Shown here piece after piece: positions 23,663-34,038 of a stretch of DNA of 64,000 bases. Each line of letters starts with the position of its first letter. Within the stretch, counting starts at the first letter, position 1. Source of the stretch: Haemaphysalis longicornis (lineage: Eukaryota; Arthropoda; Arachnida; Ixodida; Ixodidae); contig CM023450.1 in assembly GCA_013339765.2 (NCBI GenBank), positions 194,067,589 through 194,131,588 of the forward strand, given 5' to 3'. The notes beneath the pieces are model-generated. The model was not told where the DNA came from and ran no database searches. It saw only the letters and a list, made by a program, of their open reading frames with translations. Both the position numbers and the translations under genes were made by a program.

Positions 23663-25560
23663 AAGAAGTCCACATATGTGTTTCGTTGATACCACCGAGG
23701 AAACCTAACTATTCGAAAACAGGTTAGTTGCGGACCTTCGCCGACCGATCGCGGGAATTTCGAACACCAAAAGGAAGTAGTTGCAAGAGGTGTACCTTTA
23801 GTGTCACCAAGACAACCTAATGTTTCTCGAACACATAAGCGGCATACCATTCAGAACGAGTACGCCAACGTCGGCTTCGCTAGAATGAAGAACCACAACC
23901 GAAAGTTGTAAATAGACGTGTACCTTGAGTGACACCGAAGAAATATAGCGTTTCTCAAACACAGAACCGGCGGACTATCGCTGAACGAGTACGGCTACCC
24001 CGGAGTCGCAAGAATGAGGAACCGCAACCGGAATTTGGTAACAGACGTGTACCTTCGGTGACACCGAGGAAACTGAAAGTTTTGCAAACAGACGCGGTGG
24101 CCTATCGCCGAACGAGTACGCGAACATCGGCGCCGGAAAAATGACCAGCACCAACCCGGACAAGCCGGCCGATAAGCATGTTTCTTCAGTGCCCCCAAAT
24201 AAACATAGCGTTTCTCGAACACAGAAATGGTGGACAATCGCAAAACGAGTACGCCAACTTAGCATCGCAAGAATGAAGAAACGCAACCGCAAGTTGGAGT
24301 TAGACGTGTACCTTCAGTGCGACCGACGAAACCGCACGTTACTGACACGCGGAAGCGGCAGACTATTTATAAAGCAGCACGCGAGCAACGGCATCGCAAA
24401 AATGGCCAACACCATCCCGGAGTAGCCGATAAACAAGTTCTTTCACTGCCATTGAGGAAACCTAGCGTTTCTCAAACATGCGACCGGCGCACCATCCTAG
24501 AAAGAGTATGGCAACTTCGGAGTCGCAAGAATGAGGAACCGCTACTGGAAGTTGGTGATAGACGTGTACCTTCGGTGCCGCCGGGTGAACTGAATATTTG
24601 TCAAACCGAGAAGCGGTGGCCTATCGCCGAACGAGTACGCGAACATTGGCGTCCAAAAAGTGAACAATACCAAACCGTAGCAGCCGATAAACATGGTGCT
24701 TCAGTGCCACCGAGGAAACCTAGCGTTTCTCAAGCACACAAGCGGCGGTCTATCACTAAACGAGAACGGCCATTTCGGCGTCATAAGAATGCAGAGTGGC
24801 AACCGGAAGTTCGTGACGGATGTGCATCTTCAGCGCCACAGTGGTAACCGAAGGTTTCTCAAACAGAAGCAGCGTACCATCGCTCAACGAGTAAGACGGC
24901 TTCGGCGCCGCAAAAATGAAGAACCGCAACCGGAAGTGTGTGATAGACGTGTACATTCAGTGCCACTGAGGAAACTGCACCTTTCTCAAACAGAAAAGCG
25001 GTGGACTATCGCAGAATGAGTAGAGCATATCGGAGTCGAAATGAGGAACCGCAACCGGAAGTTGGTGATAGACGTGTACCTTTACTACCGCCGAGAAACC
25101 AAACGTTTCTAAAACACAGAAGCGGTGACCTATCGCCGAACGAGTACGCGAAGTTCGGTGTCGGAAAAATGAAGAACCGCAAGTCGCTTATCAACATGTT
25201 CCTTCAGTGTTACCGAAGAAACCTAGCGTTTCTGAAACATAGAAGCGAGGTCCCATCGCCAAATGAGTGCGTACACTTTGGCGTAGCAAGAATGAAGAAA
25301 CCCAAACGAAAATTGGTGATAGATGTGTTTCTTTAGTGACGCGCAGGAAACTAACCTATAATCAGTGAGAAGTGGAGACTCTCGCCGAACGAGTACGGGA
25401 AACCCGGCTTTCCAAGAATAAAATACCCCAACCGGAAGGTCGGGAAAAAACCTATTCCGTCAGTGCCACCGAGGAAACTGAACGTTTCTCAAACAAAGAT
25501 GAGCCCAGCCATGTCCAATGGAGTACGGGAAATTCGGCGTCACAAGAAGGAAAAACAGCA
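23663..25560 (+). repeat. About 15-unit, 129-bp tandem array encoding a 43-residue charged module
   Basis: A conserved box, variants of AGACGTGTACCTTCAGTG, recurs near 23671, 23788, 23914, 24043, 24172, 24302, 24429, 24560, 24687, 24818, 24945, 25070, 25191, 25321 and 25450. Spacing is mostly 125-131 bp, so the unit is about 43 codons. The translated module reads approximately TIAERVRELRRRKNEEP, then a Pro/Val linker (RRVPSVPPRKLxVSQT) and repeats. The longest surviving frame (24317-24847, 176 codons) spans four units. Units mostly keep a multiple-of-three length but carry stops and indels. The basic AERxRxxRxRK core resembles repeats near the N-terminus of some arachnid Helitron proteins (recollection, not searched). 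A nucleic-acid-binding role is inference. Confidence 0.85.
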
Positions 25561-27270
25561 GCACAAATATATGGAGAACAGTCCCAAAAAAAGGAGCAAA
25601 ATGAACACGAAAGAAGACATTTCTAGGAGAATTGTCAAAGAGCTCTCTCGCCTACGGTTAATGAAACGATAGCTGAATACGTTAAAGAACTCAACATGGA
25701 GTGAAACGAAGTATGCACGGCTCAACAAGTTGCAGACTAGGAGAAGGACAAAATAAACGTGGCCCGTGACAGGTACTCCAAGGTCAACTTCACCGGTTAT
25801 GAATTTCGTTCATCTAGTTCCCTCTGTGACAGTTTGTGGTTCTTATCTGATTTAAAGCAGTTTGCGTCAAGTACTTGCTCCGAGTAGCGTTTCCACACGA
25901 GACAAGAAAACTTTGTGATTTGCGCTTCGTGCAAGGTTTTCGTTCTTACTGGCAAGCTTCTATGCCTTTCCCGAAGCAATTGGTTTGGTTATCCACCTAA
26001 ACCACACCTTCCACACCTCAGACAGGTTAGTGACTATGTTATCTTACCTAGGATCCCTTTTATGTCCATCCGACGTCTAATGCGTGGTGGGCAGTAGGAA
26101 ATCGTTGGGCAAATAGTCAACGATCCAGTCGAGGTGGATTAGGTGGCAACATGCCTTCGCCGAAACGTGTCTAATGACACAGCCATCCATGTAAAGGGGT
26201 CGAAAATAATGGGGATGAAATTGCTTTGCAAGCAAGGAGCGGTGAAGAAGCACAACTTGTATCTCTGACGTGAATTCTTGTGTACAAGACCTTTGTACAA
26301 ATGCTATGGACTTTCGTTCACTCAGGAAGCAATTGAGGTAACTATGGCCGAGCTGGAGAAGTCATACGATATCACAAATGTAGATGATTGGGTTGCTGAC
26401 ATTGCTGATACAATTCATCAATTGCGATTCCTCACAATTCCTAACCAGCACTTCCTAACCAGCCACCATTCATCACCATTCCTAACCAGCACTCACGACT
26501 CCTAACCAGCATACTGTGCTTTGTTTACGAGACTATAGTATGGGAAATTCCTCCCGGTGAAGGAAAGTGACCACTTGGTATAACCTTTGATGAAGATTCA
26601 GAGGAACTCTTGCTACCACCGATTTAGGTTGGCCCACATCGATGCATCCATCCCAGCAATCAAGAAGCAGGATTTGACAATGGAACACGCGAGATTTCCT
26701 GCACCGACCGTCCAGGCGTCTATCAAAGTCATATTGTACATGCCAATAACTGTGCTCAGGCCTTGAATTTGGCATGGACTGAAGGTGGCGTTTTAAAACT
26801 GACATTCAGAACATTGCAAAGAAGATGGTTGAAGATGAGCAGTTCGTACAGGAGTCCATTAATCCTCACCTAGCTTTCCCCAGAGGCATTCTACTCCGTT
26901 TGCTACTGGATGCAACACAAGCGCGACATCTTTGACATGATTAGAGAACTGGGCGAAACCTCACTATTCCTCACTTAAAGCATCTCGGAGATCGGACACA
27001 TTCTGCAGAGGCTTGAAAAGATTCGGCATATGACCAATCTCCAAGATGTGGAGGACATGCATGCTTTGTAAAAAACATCTTTTAACTAACAAACCAGTAG
27101 CTTCTGCTGCGTACTTTAATTAGCGGGTTCGGGTCATCATCTGAGTCTTGCGCAACCCCCGTATGTCACCGTTTTTAGACAACTATGTTCTGGACTACTT
27201 CAAAACAATAGAGCTTCAAAACCCAGGCAGCGCTAGCGCTCAAATTATGCTTAGGTTTAACGCATGGGAG
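25561..27270 (+). pseudogene. Helitron Rep-type protein, N-terminal region with mutated HUH motif
   Basis: One frame runs from the last repeats through 25,681 to about 26,450 with six stop codons (near 25702, 25738, 25885, 26095, 26140, 26267). It contains VNFTGYEFRSSSSLCDSLWF, VICASCKVFVLTGKLLCLSR, the Helitron signature LPRIPFMSIRRLMRGGQ, and TRPLYKCYGLSF. A shifted frame at about 26,620-26,990 carries FYSVCYWMQHKRDIFDMI and the Helitron-like N block. The frame at 27148-27366 reads MSPFLDNYVLDYFKTIE then PGSASAQI at 27223-27246. The family has RGSPHAHI there, so the HUH histidines are replaced by Ser and Gln. This domain would nick and join DNA in rolling-circle transposition; this copy is dead. 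Confidence 0.85.
26438..26512 (+). repeat. Degenerate TCCTAACCAGCA direct repeats
   Basis: Four copies of TCCTAACCAGC(A/C) occur at irregular 12-30-bp spacing within the decayed Helitron frame, interrupting its coding similarity just after the block ending RFLTIPN. Local slippage duplication is the simplest reading. Confidence 0.65.
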
Positions 27271-27479
27271 GCACAAGAAGAACTCAGCAGGACTTGTCGG
27301 TTTCCTGCCACTTTAGGCGTCTCACTCGACAAGGGTGTGCAAGATGGTTCTAGCGGAGTGCAATAGACTATAGCGATACTTCAGAGACTGTTTCAGAGTG
27401 GCCTGCGTGTCTCCCTTTTCGGGTAGGCTGAATATCGGCTTTTTTACCAAGTGGAGGTCACCCACCGATGAGGAGAGAG

Positions 27480-27795
27480 AAATAAACGTTTAATAAAAAC
27501 GAACAAATTTGGTGCTAAATGGCAGGGGCACCAGACCTGTGGGGGGCATCCTTAGTCCTGGATGCCCTGGTCCTGGCTGGCTGCCCGGGCTCTAGCGACG
27601 ACTTCTTGTTGCGCCGCAAGGTCCGAGCTGGTCAGCCGGCCCGCCCACTGCTCCACCGATGGGCTGACTGAACTCGTATGGAACAATGTCTGTTCAACGC
27701 TGCCAGCCGTCACGAATGCGCCCACAGAGGGTGAACTCGTGGTGCTTGGAGATGACTCCTTGGATGCTCCCGAGCAAAGTTTGTTAAAGCTTGGA
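27480..27795 (-). mobile_element. LINE 3' end (ORF2 C-terminus plus 3' UTR), 5'-truncated
   Basis: On the minus strand the frame ends SPSVEQWAGRLTSSD, then ARARAASQDQGIQD and a stop at 27552-27554. This is the characteristic C-terminus (E-x-W-x-x-x-L-x-S-S-D ... RAR-x-A-A) of a tick LINE family. A 3' UTR of about 70 bases follows and ends in an A/T-rich tail near 27,480. Two relatives of this ending are at 49430-49694 (+) and 61598-61777 (-). Only the end of the element is present. Confidence 0.8.
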
Positions 27796-27930
27796 CTAAA
27801 GTTTTAGATGCAAAGCATCTCTTACTCGACCCTCCGTCGTTCTTCGGCGTCCGGCGTCTGCACCTTTCCTCCTCGTCCCCCTCTCCACGCAAGCTGTGAT
27901 AACGCCGCTCTCCTCCTCGCCGCTCGGCGC

Positions 27931-28050
27931 GTCTCGTGCCGGCTCAGGAAGACACCGGCAACACTGTCGCTCCAGGAGCCCTTAAAGGGGAAGCGTGCTC
28001 GTCTCGTGCCGGCCCAGGAAGACACCGGCGACACTGTCGCTCCAGGAGCC
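27931..28050 (+). repeat. 50-bp direct repeat, 70-bp period
   Basis: A segment starting GTCTCGTGCCGGC and ending CTCCAGGAGCC occurs at 27931-27980 and 28001-28050 with only two visible differences. The 20 bases between are unique. It lies within the promoter-bearing repeat, upstream of its NRF-1-like site. Confidence 0.9.
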
Positions 28051-28105
28051 ATCTCATTGTCAGGGCTATGTCTCTCCCTTGTTGTTGCGCCGTACACACC
28101 CACAC

Positions 28106-28185
28106 TGCGCATGCGCGTCTCTCCTCCATTCTCCTCTCCTCCTGCTGTATAAAAGCAGGTGCGGGCGCTGCGCGGCGTTCAGTCT
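28106..28185 (+). promoter_or_regulatory. NRF-1-like palindrome, TATA box and initiator-like site
   Basis: TGCGCATGCGCG (28106-28117) matches the NRF-1 consensus, TATAAAAG lies at 28148-28155, and TCAGTCT at 28179-28185 fits an initiator about 33 bp from the TATA start. Spacing and sequence are those of a core promoter, but the downstream frame does not encode a recognisable protein. Confidence 0.5.
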
Positions 28186-28295
28186 GCTCCGAGACACCGC
28201 CTGCGCCGGTTCTGCTCAGGTGTGGAACCTACACGGAACCCCATGCTTTGCATCACCACATAGTTCCCTTCCGAGAGATGGTGCAATTTTTTTGA

Positions 28296-30229
28296 GAACT
28301 TCATTGAATACTGCAAGACAGCTTGGCTTTGGCGTGTAGTGCTACGGAAGCTCTGGCAGAAGCGGACAGGGATAATTTTGTCATTGAAGGTGTTCATGCT
28401 ATTGCTATGGCCGGGTCGGCCAGTACAAAGGAGGCCTGATAAGGCTCGATGCCAAGTCGTTTGGTGGCTAAAGGCGTACGTGTACTTTAGTAGGAGAAGG
28501 CAGGCTATTTTGTTGTCATTGAACAGACTATGCTCACGAAAAGGGCGTTGGCAGCAGTACATAAGAATTTCAAATAGGTACATGCCAGTGTGATGAGCGC
28601 CATGGACCGGACCTTGGACATGTTAAAATGACTGTAATCTGGATAGCCTTGCAACGGCTGTTGAGAAGGAAAACGAACACACTTGGAAGCTGTTTTTTTT
28701 GCAGAAAAACCCATAAACCGGGGATGCCCTGTCGTTCTGCCGTTTCAGAATGAGGGTCCTGGCAGGCGGCTATTTGCTGTTTTTTACAAAAGCATTTGAA
28801 ACATTAGGCTATCATTGATGCGTTTTCTGTGCAGAACTGTGAGGCGGTTGTAGAGTGTTTGTCCTATGTTCATTGACTGAATGTCTGGGGAATTATCGAG
28901 GACGTAGGGGACCTGTTTTACTCCCTGCCCCATGATGGGCTGATGCAACGTACTAGAGATTGCCGTACAAACGACAATGACAAGTTGGCCTTTGTGAATC
29001 GTTGTGGAACCTCTGTAGCGACATTTTTGGAGCTGCTGAGCGTCTATCTTAAAAATACTGTTGTAGGATTTCAAGATGAGTTCAATGTACGGAAATTGGC
29101 CGAAGGTTGCGAAAGTCCTCAGTAACATTTTTCTGGGCAAGGTAGACTGTGATTTACAGCTTGGATAGCAGGGCATTGCCACAAAGGTTTACCGCAATAT
29201 GGACGATTTTTTGGTCCTGAGGCACAGCGTAGAAATCGAGTCCTTCAAATGTGGTGTTCCTGATGCCTTTAGGGCCAATGGCGAAAGTTCGAAGTTCAGT
29301 GGCAAGGTTCCCGTTGAGGGCACTTTGAAATTTTTTGAGCATCGACCTGAGTTGCGATATTCAATAATGACTGTGCCACCCACCGAACCATGAATTCCGT
29401 GCATCTCGAATTTGAAGACAAGACTGTTTTTCATTCTCGTGTACGAGATGTCTGCATCAGTCACATCGCTTTCATGGGAGAAAAAATTGCCTTCTTATCA
29501 GTTTACATCACGCCAGGATCAAGTCAAAAGGACATGAACTTTCTCTCTACTTCCTTTGTTCAAAATGCCTAAAGAGTATTCATTCCGTATAGTGACAGTG
29601 TTCGAGAACAAACTATGCCACTTATTAGAGCCGGAGATTGCAAGATAGACATTTCTAGGCCAAGCAACAGCTAGTTCTCTGGTTATTAAGAAGAGGTCTT
29701 CAAGTTTTACGCCACAGACAAAGACATCCGAACTACAGGAGAGGGTGCTGTTATTGATCAAGTCTATGTCAGACGTCTTGACAGACTAAAGACGTACGTT
29801 TCATATATTAGTACTAATCGACCACTACTCTGTGTGCTCTAACCAGCGAAGAACAGAAAAAGAACATCACTGACTGACACAAAGAACAATTAGCTACGGC
29901 GACACATGAAATGTAACACATTTAAAGCCAGAAAAAGTGGGTATGCAGCCTTCACACAAGAAATGCACGTTGTCTGATCCACACTGACGCTGTAGACACC
30001 CCAGCAATAAAAGAAAATTAAAATCCACAGATTGTATGAATTGCAAAAGTGCTTGCTTGGTTATGATAGTGTAATAAGGATGGACGTGATAAGAAACAAA
30101 GCTAGCACAGATATTCTGTAGCTACTACACCTCCTTCTCTTAAAGCAGGTCCGTCTAGGAAAAAAACCTTTACCAGTGACAGGATGGCGTTCCGGCTCAG
30201 TTGATGCGGTCGCGTTGAAAGCGTTTTAC
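28296..30229. other. No gene recognised; chain of unassigned minus-strand frames
   Basis: Minus-strand frames at 28784-29182 (132 codons), 29189-29464 (91) and 29519-29761 (80) lie end to end and could be one decayed gene of about 1.3 kb. I recognise no motif in them, and frames of these lengths occur by chance in a window this size. I do not assign a function. Confidence 0.3.
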
Positions 30230-30440
30230 GGTGCATAATTTGAATAATAGTATCAGTACTAGTAGAAGTTGTAGTAGTAGTGGTAAAATACAATACAATA
30301 ATTATTGAAATCAATGAATTGATATTTTGGATGCCCGGGAGCAATGGTAAGGTCTTGGCACTACAACCACTACCACCACTACTTCTATTACTAAAACTAC
30401 TATTAGTAATAGCAATAACCATAATAATAATTATTTTATT
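30230..30440. repeat. Low-complexity TAG/TAC trinucleotide tract with opposed arms
   Basis: GTAGTAGTAGTGG-type sequence near 30,265-30,285 is followed about 80 bases later by complementary ACCACCACTACTTCTATTAC-type sequence (30,372-30,392). The arms could pair loosely. Predicted peptides of runs of Ile, Leu and Thr here reflect the repeat, not a gene. Confidence 0.6.
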
Positions 30441-30609
30441 GCAATTGGAAAAGTTAAACCCCATAATTGGTATCATAATGTCAATGTACGCAATTTCCAC
30501 AAACGAAGTAAAGGAAAGCCACAAAACAATGAAGTACCGCTACCTATGTCTTCCCATTGCCAAATCTGTGTGCAAACAACTCACAACGACGGCCAACAGA
30601 CGACCGGCC

Positions 30610-30657
30610 TTAGCATTATTAGACAATTCTCTTACTTTAGCATTATTAGACAATTCT
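30610..30657 (+). repeat. 21-bp direct repeat, 27-bp period
   Basis: TTAGCATTATTAGACAATTC begins at 30610 and again at 30637, with six unique bases between. Likely a local slippage duplication. Confidence 0.85.
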
Positions 30658-30934
30658 GTGACTTTCTGTGAAGTTTGTGTATTCCATTCCCCGCCGCTTC
30701 CACAACCCTCACCAAAAATGCACTTTACAATCTTCAGGCAATTTAGAACAGCGATGGCTTAATGTTTCAGCAAACGTATAATCTGGATGGCACGATGCCG
30801 CAGCCCCTCCGGATGTCCCGGAGCCAAAACCGAAAGCTTACAAAAACTGATATCCAACATGGTGTTGCCACAAACACTATAAACACTTGCGTAAAGTGTT
30901 CGCAACCTCATTGAGTCTGCGTTTTCGGCCTTCG

Positions 30935-31109
30935 CCCTTACTGACATCACGCTGATACATGGATCAGTATTTCGTGAGACTTCCTTTGACTCCGTTTTTT
31001 GTGATATCGAAGTAGCTTTTGTTGTTGCGCGCTTCATGACGGGCACGTCTGCGCTTACATGGACGCTACCGGCAGTGTTCGTACAAGCAAGCACGGTGAT
31101 GTTTTGCAT
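30935..31109 (-). CDS. Candidate first coding exon, unassigned
   Basis: From an ATG at 31107-31109 the minus strand reads about 55 codons (starting MQNITVLACTNTAGS, with KRATTKATSISQKTE further on) to a TCA-GTAAGG donor-like site near 30,940. The open frame continues to 30,759. A palindromic X-box lies about 165 bp upstream. No downstream exon, homologous domain or polyadenylation site was identified. It may be a genuine 5' exon or chance. Confidence 0.2.
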
Positions 31110-31269
31110 ACGTGGCCCTGGTGTTGAAATATATTATCGCCACACACTCTCCCCCTCCTTTGCACCGCGAATTGTGATGCCAGCCTGAGCAACTACGCGC
31201 ACTTCTGCGCTCCCCGTAGCCACAACGGCAGTCCCTCTCAATTTTGGTTTTCAGCTCCGTGGTCCCTTC

Positions 31270-31283
31270 GTTGCTATAGCAAC
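31270..31283. promoter_or_regulatory. Palindromic X-box (RFX-type) motif
   Basis: GTTGCTATAGCAAC is a perfect 14-bp palindrome matching the RFX X-box pattern (GTTGCCATGGCAAC-like). RFX factors control ciliary genes in animals. The site lies in a locally GC-richer stretch about 165 bp above a minus-strand ATG. A chance 14-bp palindrome of this form is unlikely but possible. Confidence 0.45.
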
Positions 31284-32484
31284 GACGCTATACGATAACT
31301 CAACCAGGCACAACATTGTGGACTGCGCTAATAACAGCTTGTCGCTGTAAAATCCGTCGAAATGATCATTTTTGCTTGTTGAAAAAGAAATACATAACGC
31401 AAAGTTTTAAACACGATCCACTAGCATTTACCTTATATTACAACTGCCAGTGAGATGTCTCTGTAAAAACCACCAACATTTCACATCAATGCGACTCTAA
31501 ATTTTTTGGAACGTCAGAATATTCTCTTTGGTATCATTTTGAGTACTAGCTAAAATGACTAAAATGGGGACTTATTTTCACAGTGTGACTTTATTGTTGT
31601 GCAGGAGGCTCTCTTATGGAGGATAGCAAGCGCCGCACAGGTAAGGTAACCCTATATATACAGGACTGTTTGCGGGTGAAACTGCCTGCTAACTGGGACA
31701 TTTATTTTTGCCACTTAAATGCAGGGTGATGAGCTAAAACAAAAAATAAAGTACAATAATCCGTTTTTTCACAGCTACAGCTCAATAGCCCAAGTAGTAT
31801 TGTGTTTCCGCGAAAAATATTCCTGATACGGTGTTCGTAAGAAAACTGCAAGGAAATGTGTATACCGCAAGCCCGCTTCACCTTTTCGTTCCGCCGGACG
31901 CATCTACATATGAACGAAAGTGGAGCCGTGAAACATAACTATTTAGCTGCAGTGCTCAGCCGGGCTGCAGTTCGGACAAGAGATATATGAGCGTGGACCT
32001 CGAGGCGTCATGCATCTAACAATCTGCTAGGAGCGAGTTTGATACCATTGAACCAAATTTTTCAGGCAATAAAGAGCTTTAGTCCTATCCACCACATCTT
32101 CGCTTGTAGTGCGTGCGTGTGCTTTGAGGAGAGATTAGATACGCAAAACGCACTTTTGACTACTCTGTGCAAAACTAAGAATATATGGCTTTTGAAGTGA
32201 GGACCATAGACACTGTGGTACGGGTCTGTTATTTTAATTTATGGGAGTACACACACAAAGAGCAGATAAAATGTCGAGGCCGCGTGGCTTGAAACTAGAC
32301 GCCGATTACGTACCTTGCCGTTCATGAGAGTTGGTCAAAACACACGCGCAATAATTAAACAAATATAGTCCAGGGATTCTTCTGGTGTTAAAAATTCATT
32401 CAGAAAAGTACAAGAGGGTATTAACATTGGGGGGAAAATGCAGGAGGAGGTCCCAAGGCTTCCGAACCGCTGGCGGGGCCTCCA

Positions 32485-32694
32485 ATGCCAGATGTTTTGG
32501 AGATAAGTTGTGAGCACAAAATAAACAGCAAGTGTTGCAGACGTTATACAAATATTATCAAACATTCTTTAACAATAACGTGTTTTAAAAATACAACGTG
32601 TTGTGCAAGAAATTGGAATCAATTGCCAACAGAACAAGCAGAGAAAAATGTCACACAAGTAAAATATTTCTGGGAGTTAGTGGTGAGTAGCTAA
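32485..32694 (+). pseudogene. Possible CR1/L2-type LINE C-terminal fragment
   Basis: The frame ends CARNWNQLPTEQAEKNVTQV, similar in layout to the R-x-W-N-x-L-P ending of CR1/L2 reverse-transcriptase ORFs. Only this last block is visible and no RT lies upstream, so the call is weak. Confidence 0.3.
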
Positions 32695-34019
32695 GACCAT
32701 CGTTGTTCTTTTGAAGGGTTGAAGTGAGCTAACTACCTTTATTTCCAGTGGTACGTCATTTTAAAAAGAACCTTATGTACCTATACGCGCGTTTAAGGTG
32801 ACAATATATGAAATGAAAGTGAATCACACAGAATACACATAGAAAAAGCACTGAATAGATCAATTTGGCTACGTGAGCCCATTGCACATTCCACTACCAG
32901 AGAGGCCTGGGTGGCGGCCCTGCTGAATTGCTCGTGGCTGGAGTCTCAAAGGGCTCCTGCTCAACGGACGAGAGCGGCGGCCTTGACCAATGGGGTCCCT
33001 CAATAGGGACTGCACATGTTCGGAGGGCCACAGGCTCTATCTTTTATTCTTCTAATAAAATAAAGTTTCACTCCTCTAGCTCCTCCCACTCCACAGTGGC
33101 ATTGATACAAACAATAACGGATAACAAAACAAATATTTCCTAATGCAGTTCTATAGGATACCTGAGGCCAAATATTGGGTTCATGACAGAGAAAATATCT
33201 AGATCCTCTCCAAAAATTTTGTTACAGTGTCCCAGAACAAGGCCGCATCCCTGTAGTCTATAACAACGGGCTCCGACGCCTGGCGTAAGCCCACATGGAA
33301 CTCATTGTCATTGCTATAATAAGCACACGACATCGCGTTATATTTATAGCAGGGACAGTGAAGAATGTATATAAAGCAAACATTCTTACTTCTGGGAAAG
33401 CACACACCACACTCACTAGAGGAAATGCAGGAAAGCAATAAGCGTACAAACAGACGCATTGAAAATACACCAGCTCGAAACGGAAACACACACGACAGGC
33501 TGAAAAGAAAACACAAGACATGGAAAGCGCCGGCAACTTCGTTGATAAAAACAAAACAACTTTGATAATTTTCTGCTTCGTTACATTACGTAATATTGTT
33601 GGAAGGAAATCATCGTGATAAACCAACAAATACAGCTTCCACGAACGAATTCTCAACACCATTGTGATAAAAAACAAAGCTGTTTCCATGCTAAATTTCC
33701 TGCAAAAATATCTAGTCCAGAAGGAGGAGGATGACGTCATTACAGTTTTAAAATTTGTGGGGATCCCAGAGTCCGCACATGTTTTGGCGAACGGGGGGCC
33801 ACAATTTTGGGCAGTCGTCGGGTCGTGTGAGTCTTGACCTCTTTGTGACTTCATGCGACGCGCCGAATCGGCGAGTCGCATGGTTTCACATGAAACCACG
33901 TGTTGTTTGAGGCTTTCTTCGAAACTCTTTTATCCCCGCATTTCCCCGCTGCGATTCCAGTGCCCCTCCCGCTAATAAAACCCCTCCCTTGTCTCAATCC
34001 CCCTCTTCTTCCTTCCTTT

Positions 34020-34038
34020 TGTGTGTGTGTGTGTGTTA
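34020..34038. repeat. GT dinucleotide microsatellite
   Basis: About nine GT units in a row, after a pyrimidine-rich stretch. Confidence 0.9.

Larger units (their letters stand above)
23663..27366 (+). mobile_element. Helitron-type rolling-circle transposon, decayed and 3'-truncated
   Basis: The element combines an upstream tandem array (23,663-25,560) with a Helitron Rep-type N-terminal region (25,561-27,260). The last array units (frame from 25372) and the start of the Rep-related region (to about 26,450) share one reading frame. The helicase half is missing: recognisable coding ends near 27,270 and a LINE 3' end follows from 27,480. No Helitron termini (5' TC, 3' hairpin plus CTRR) were identified, so the outer limits are where similarity ends. 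Multiple stops make it a pseudogene. Confidence 0.8.
27801..28295 (+). mobile_element. Promoter-bearing dispersed repeat, copy 1
   Basis: The left edge is near-palindromic, AGATGCAAAGCATCT at 27806-27820; the right part contains ATGCTTTGCATCACC (about 28243) followed by AGATGGTGCAATTTT. The interior holds a 70-bp-spaced duplication, an NRF-1-like palindrome (TGCGCATGCGCG, 28106-28117), a TATA box (28148-28155) and TCAGTCT at 28179-28185, about 33 bp downstream, placed like an initiator. The same ordered features occur in the copy at 37823-38247, so this is a repeat family, not a unique promoter. Whether it drives transcription is unknown. Confidence 0.65.

Noticed and set aside
23663..25560. 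CRISPR-like array or ordinary satellite
   Set aside because: Units of 129 bp have no short repeat/unique spacer pattern, and they are in frame with Helitron coding.
27808..28339. Several 90-120-codon frames on both strands
   Set aside because: They lie in a GC-rich non-coding repeat with an internal 70-bp duplication; low stop density follows from composition.
28784..29761. Chain of unassigned minus-strand frames considered as an old viral insertion
   Set aside because: No viral domain or motif could be recognised; lengths are compatible with chance.
33258..33899. 213-codon minus-strand frame
   Set aside because: No motif, uneven composition and no splice or promoter context; treated as chance.
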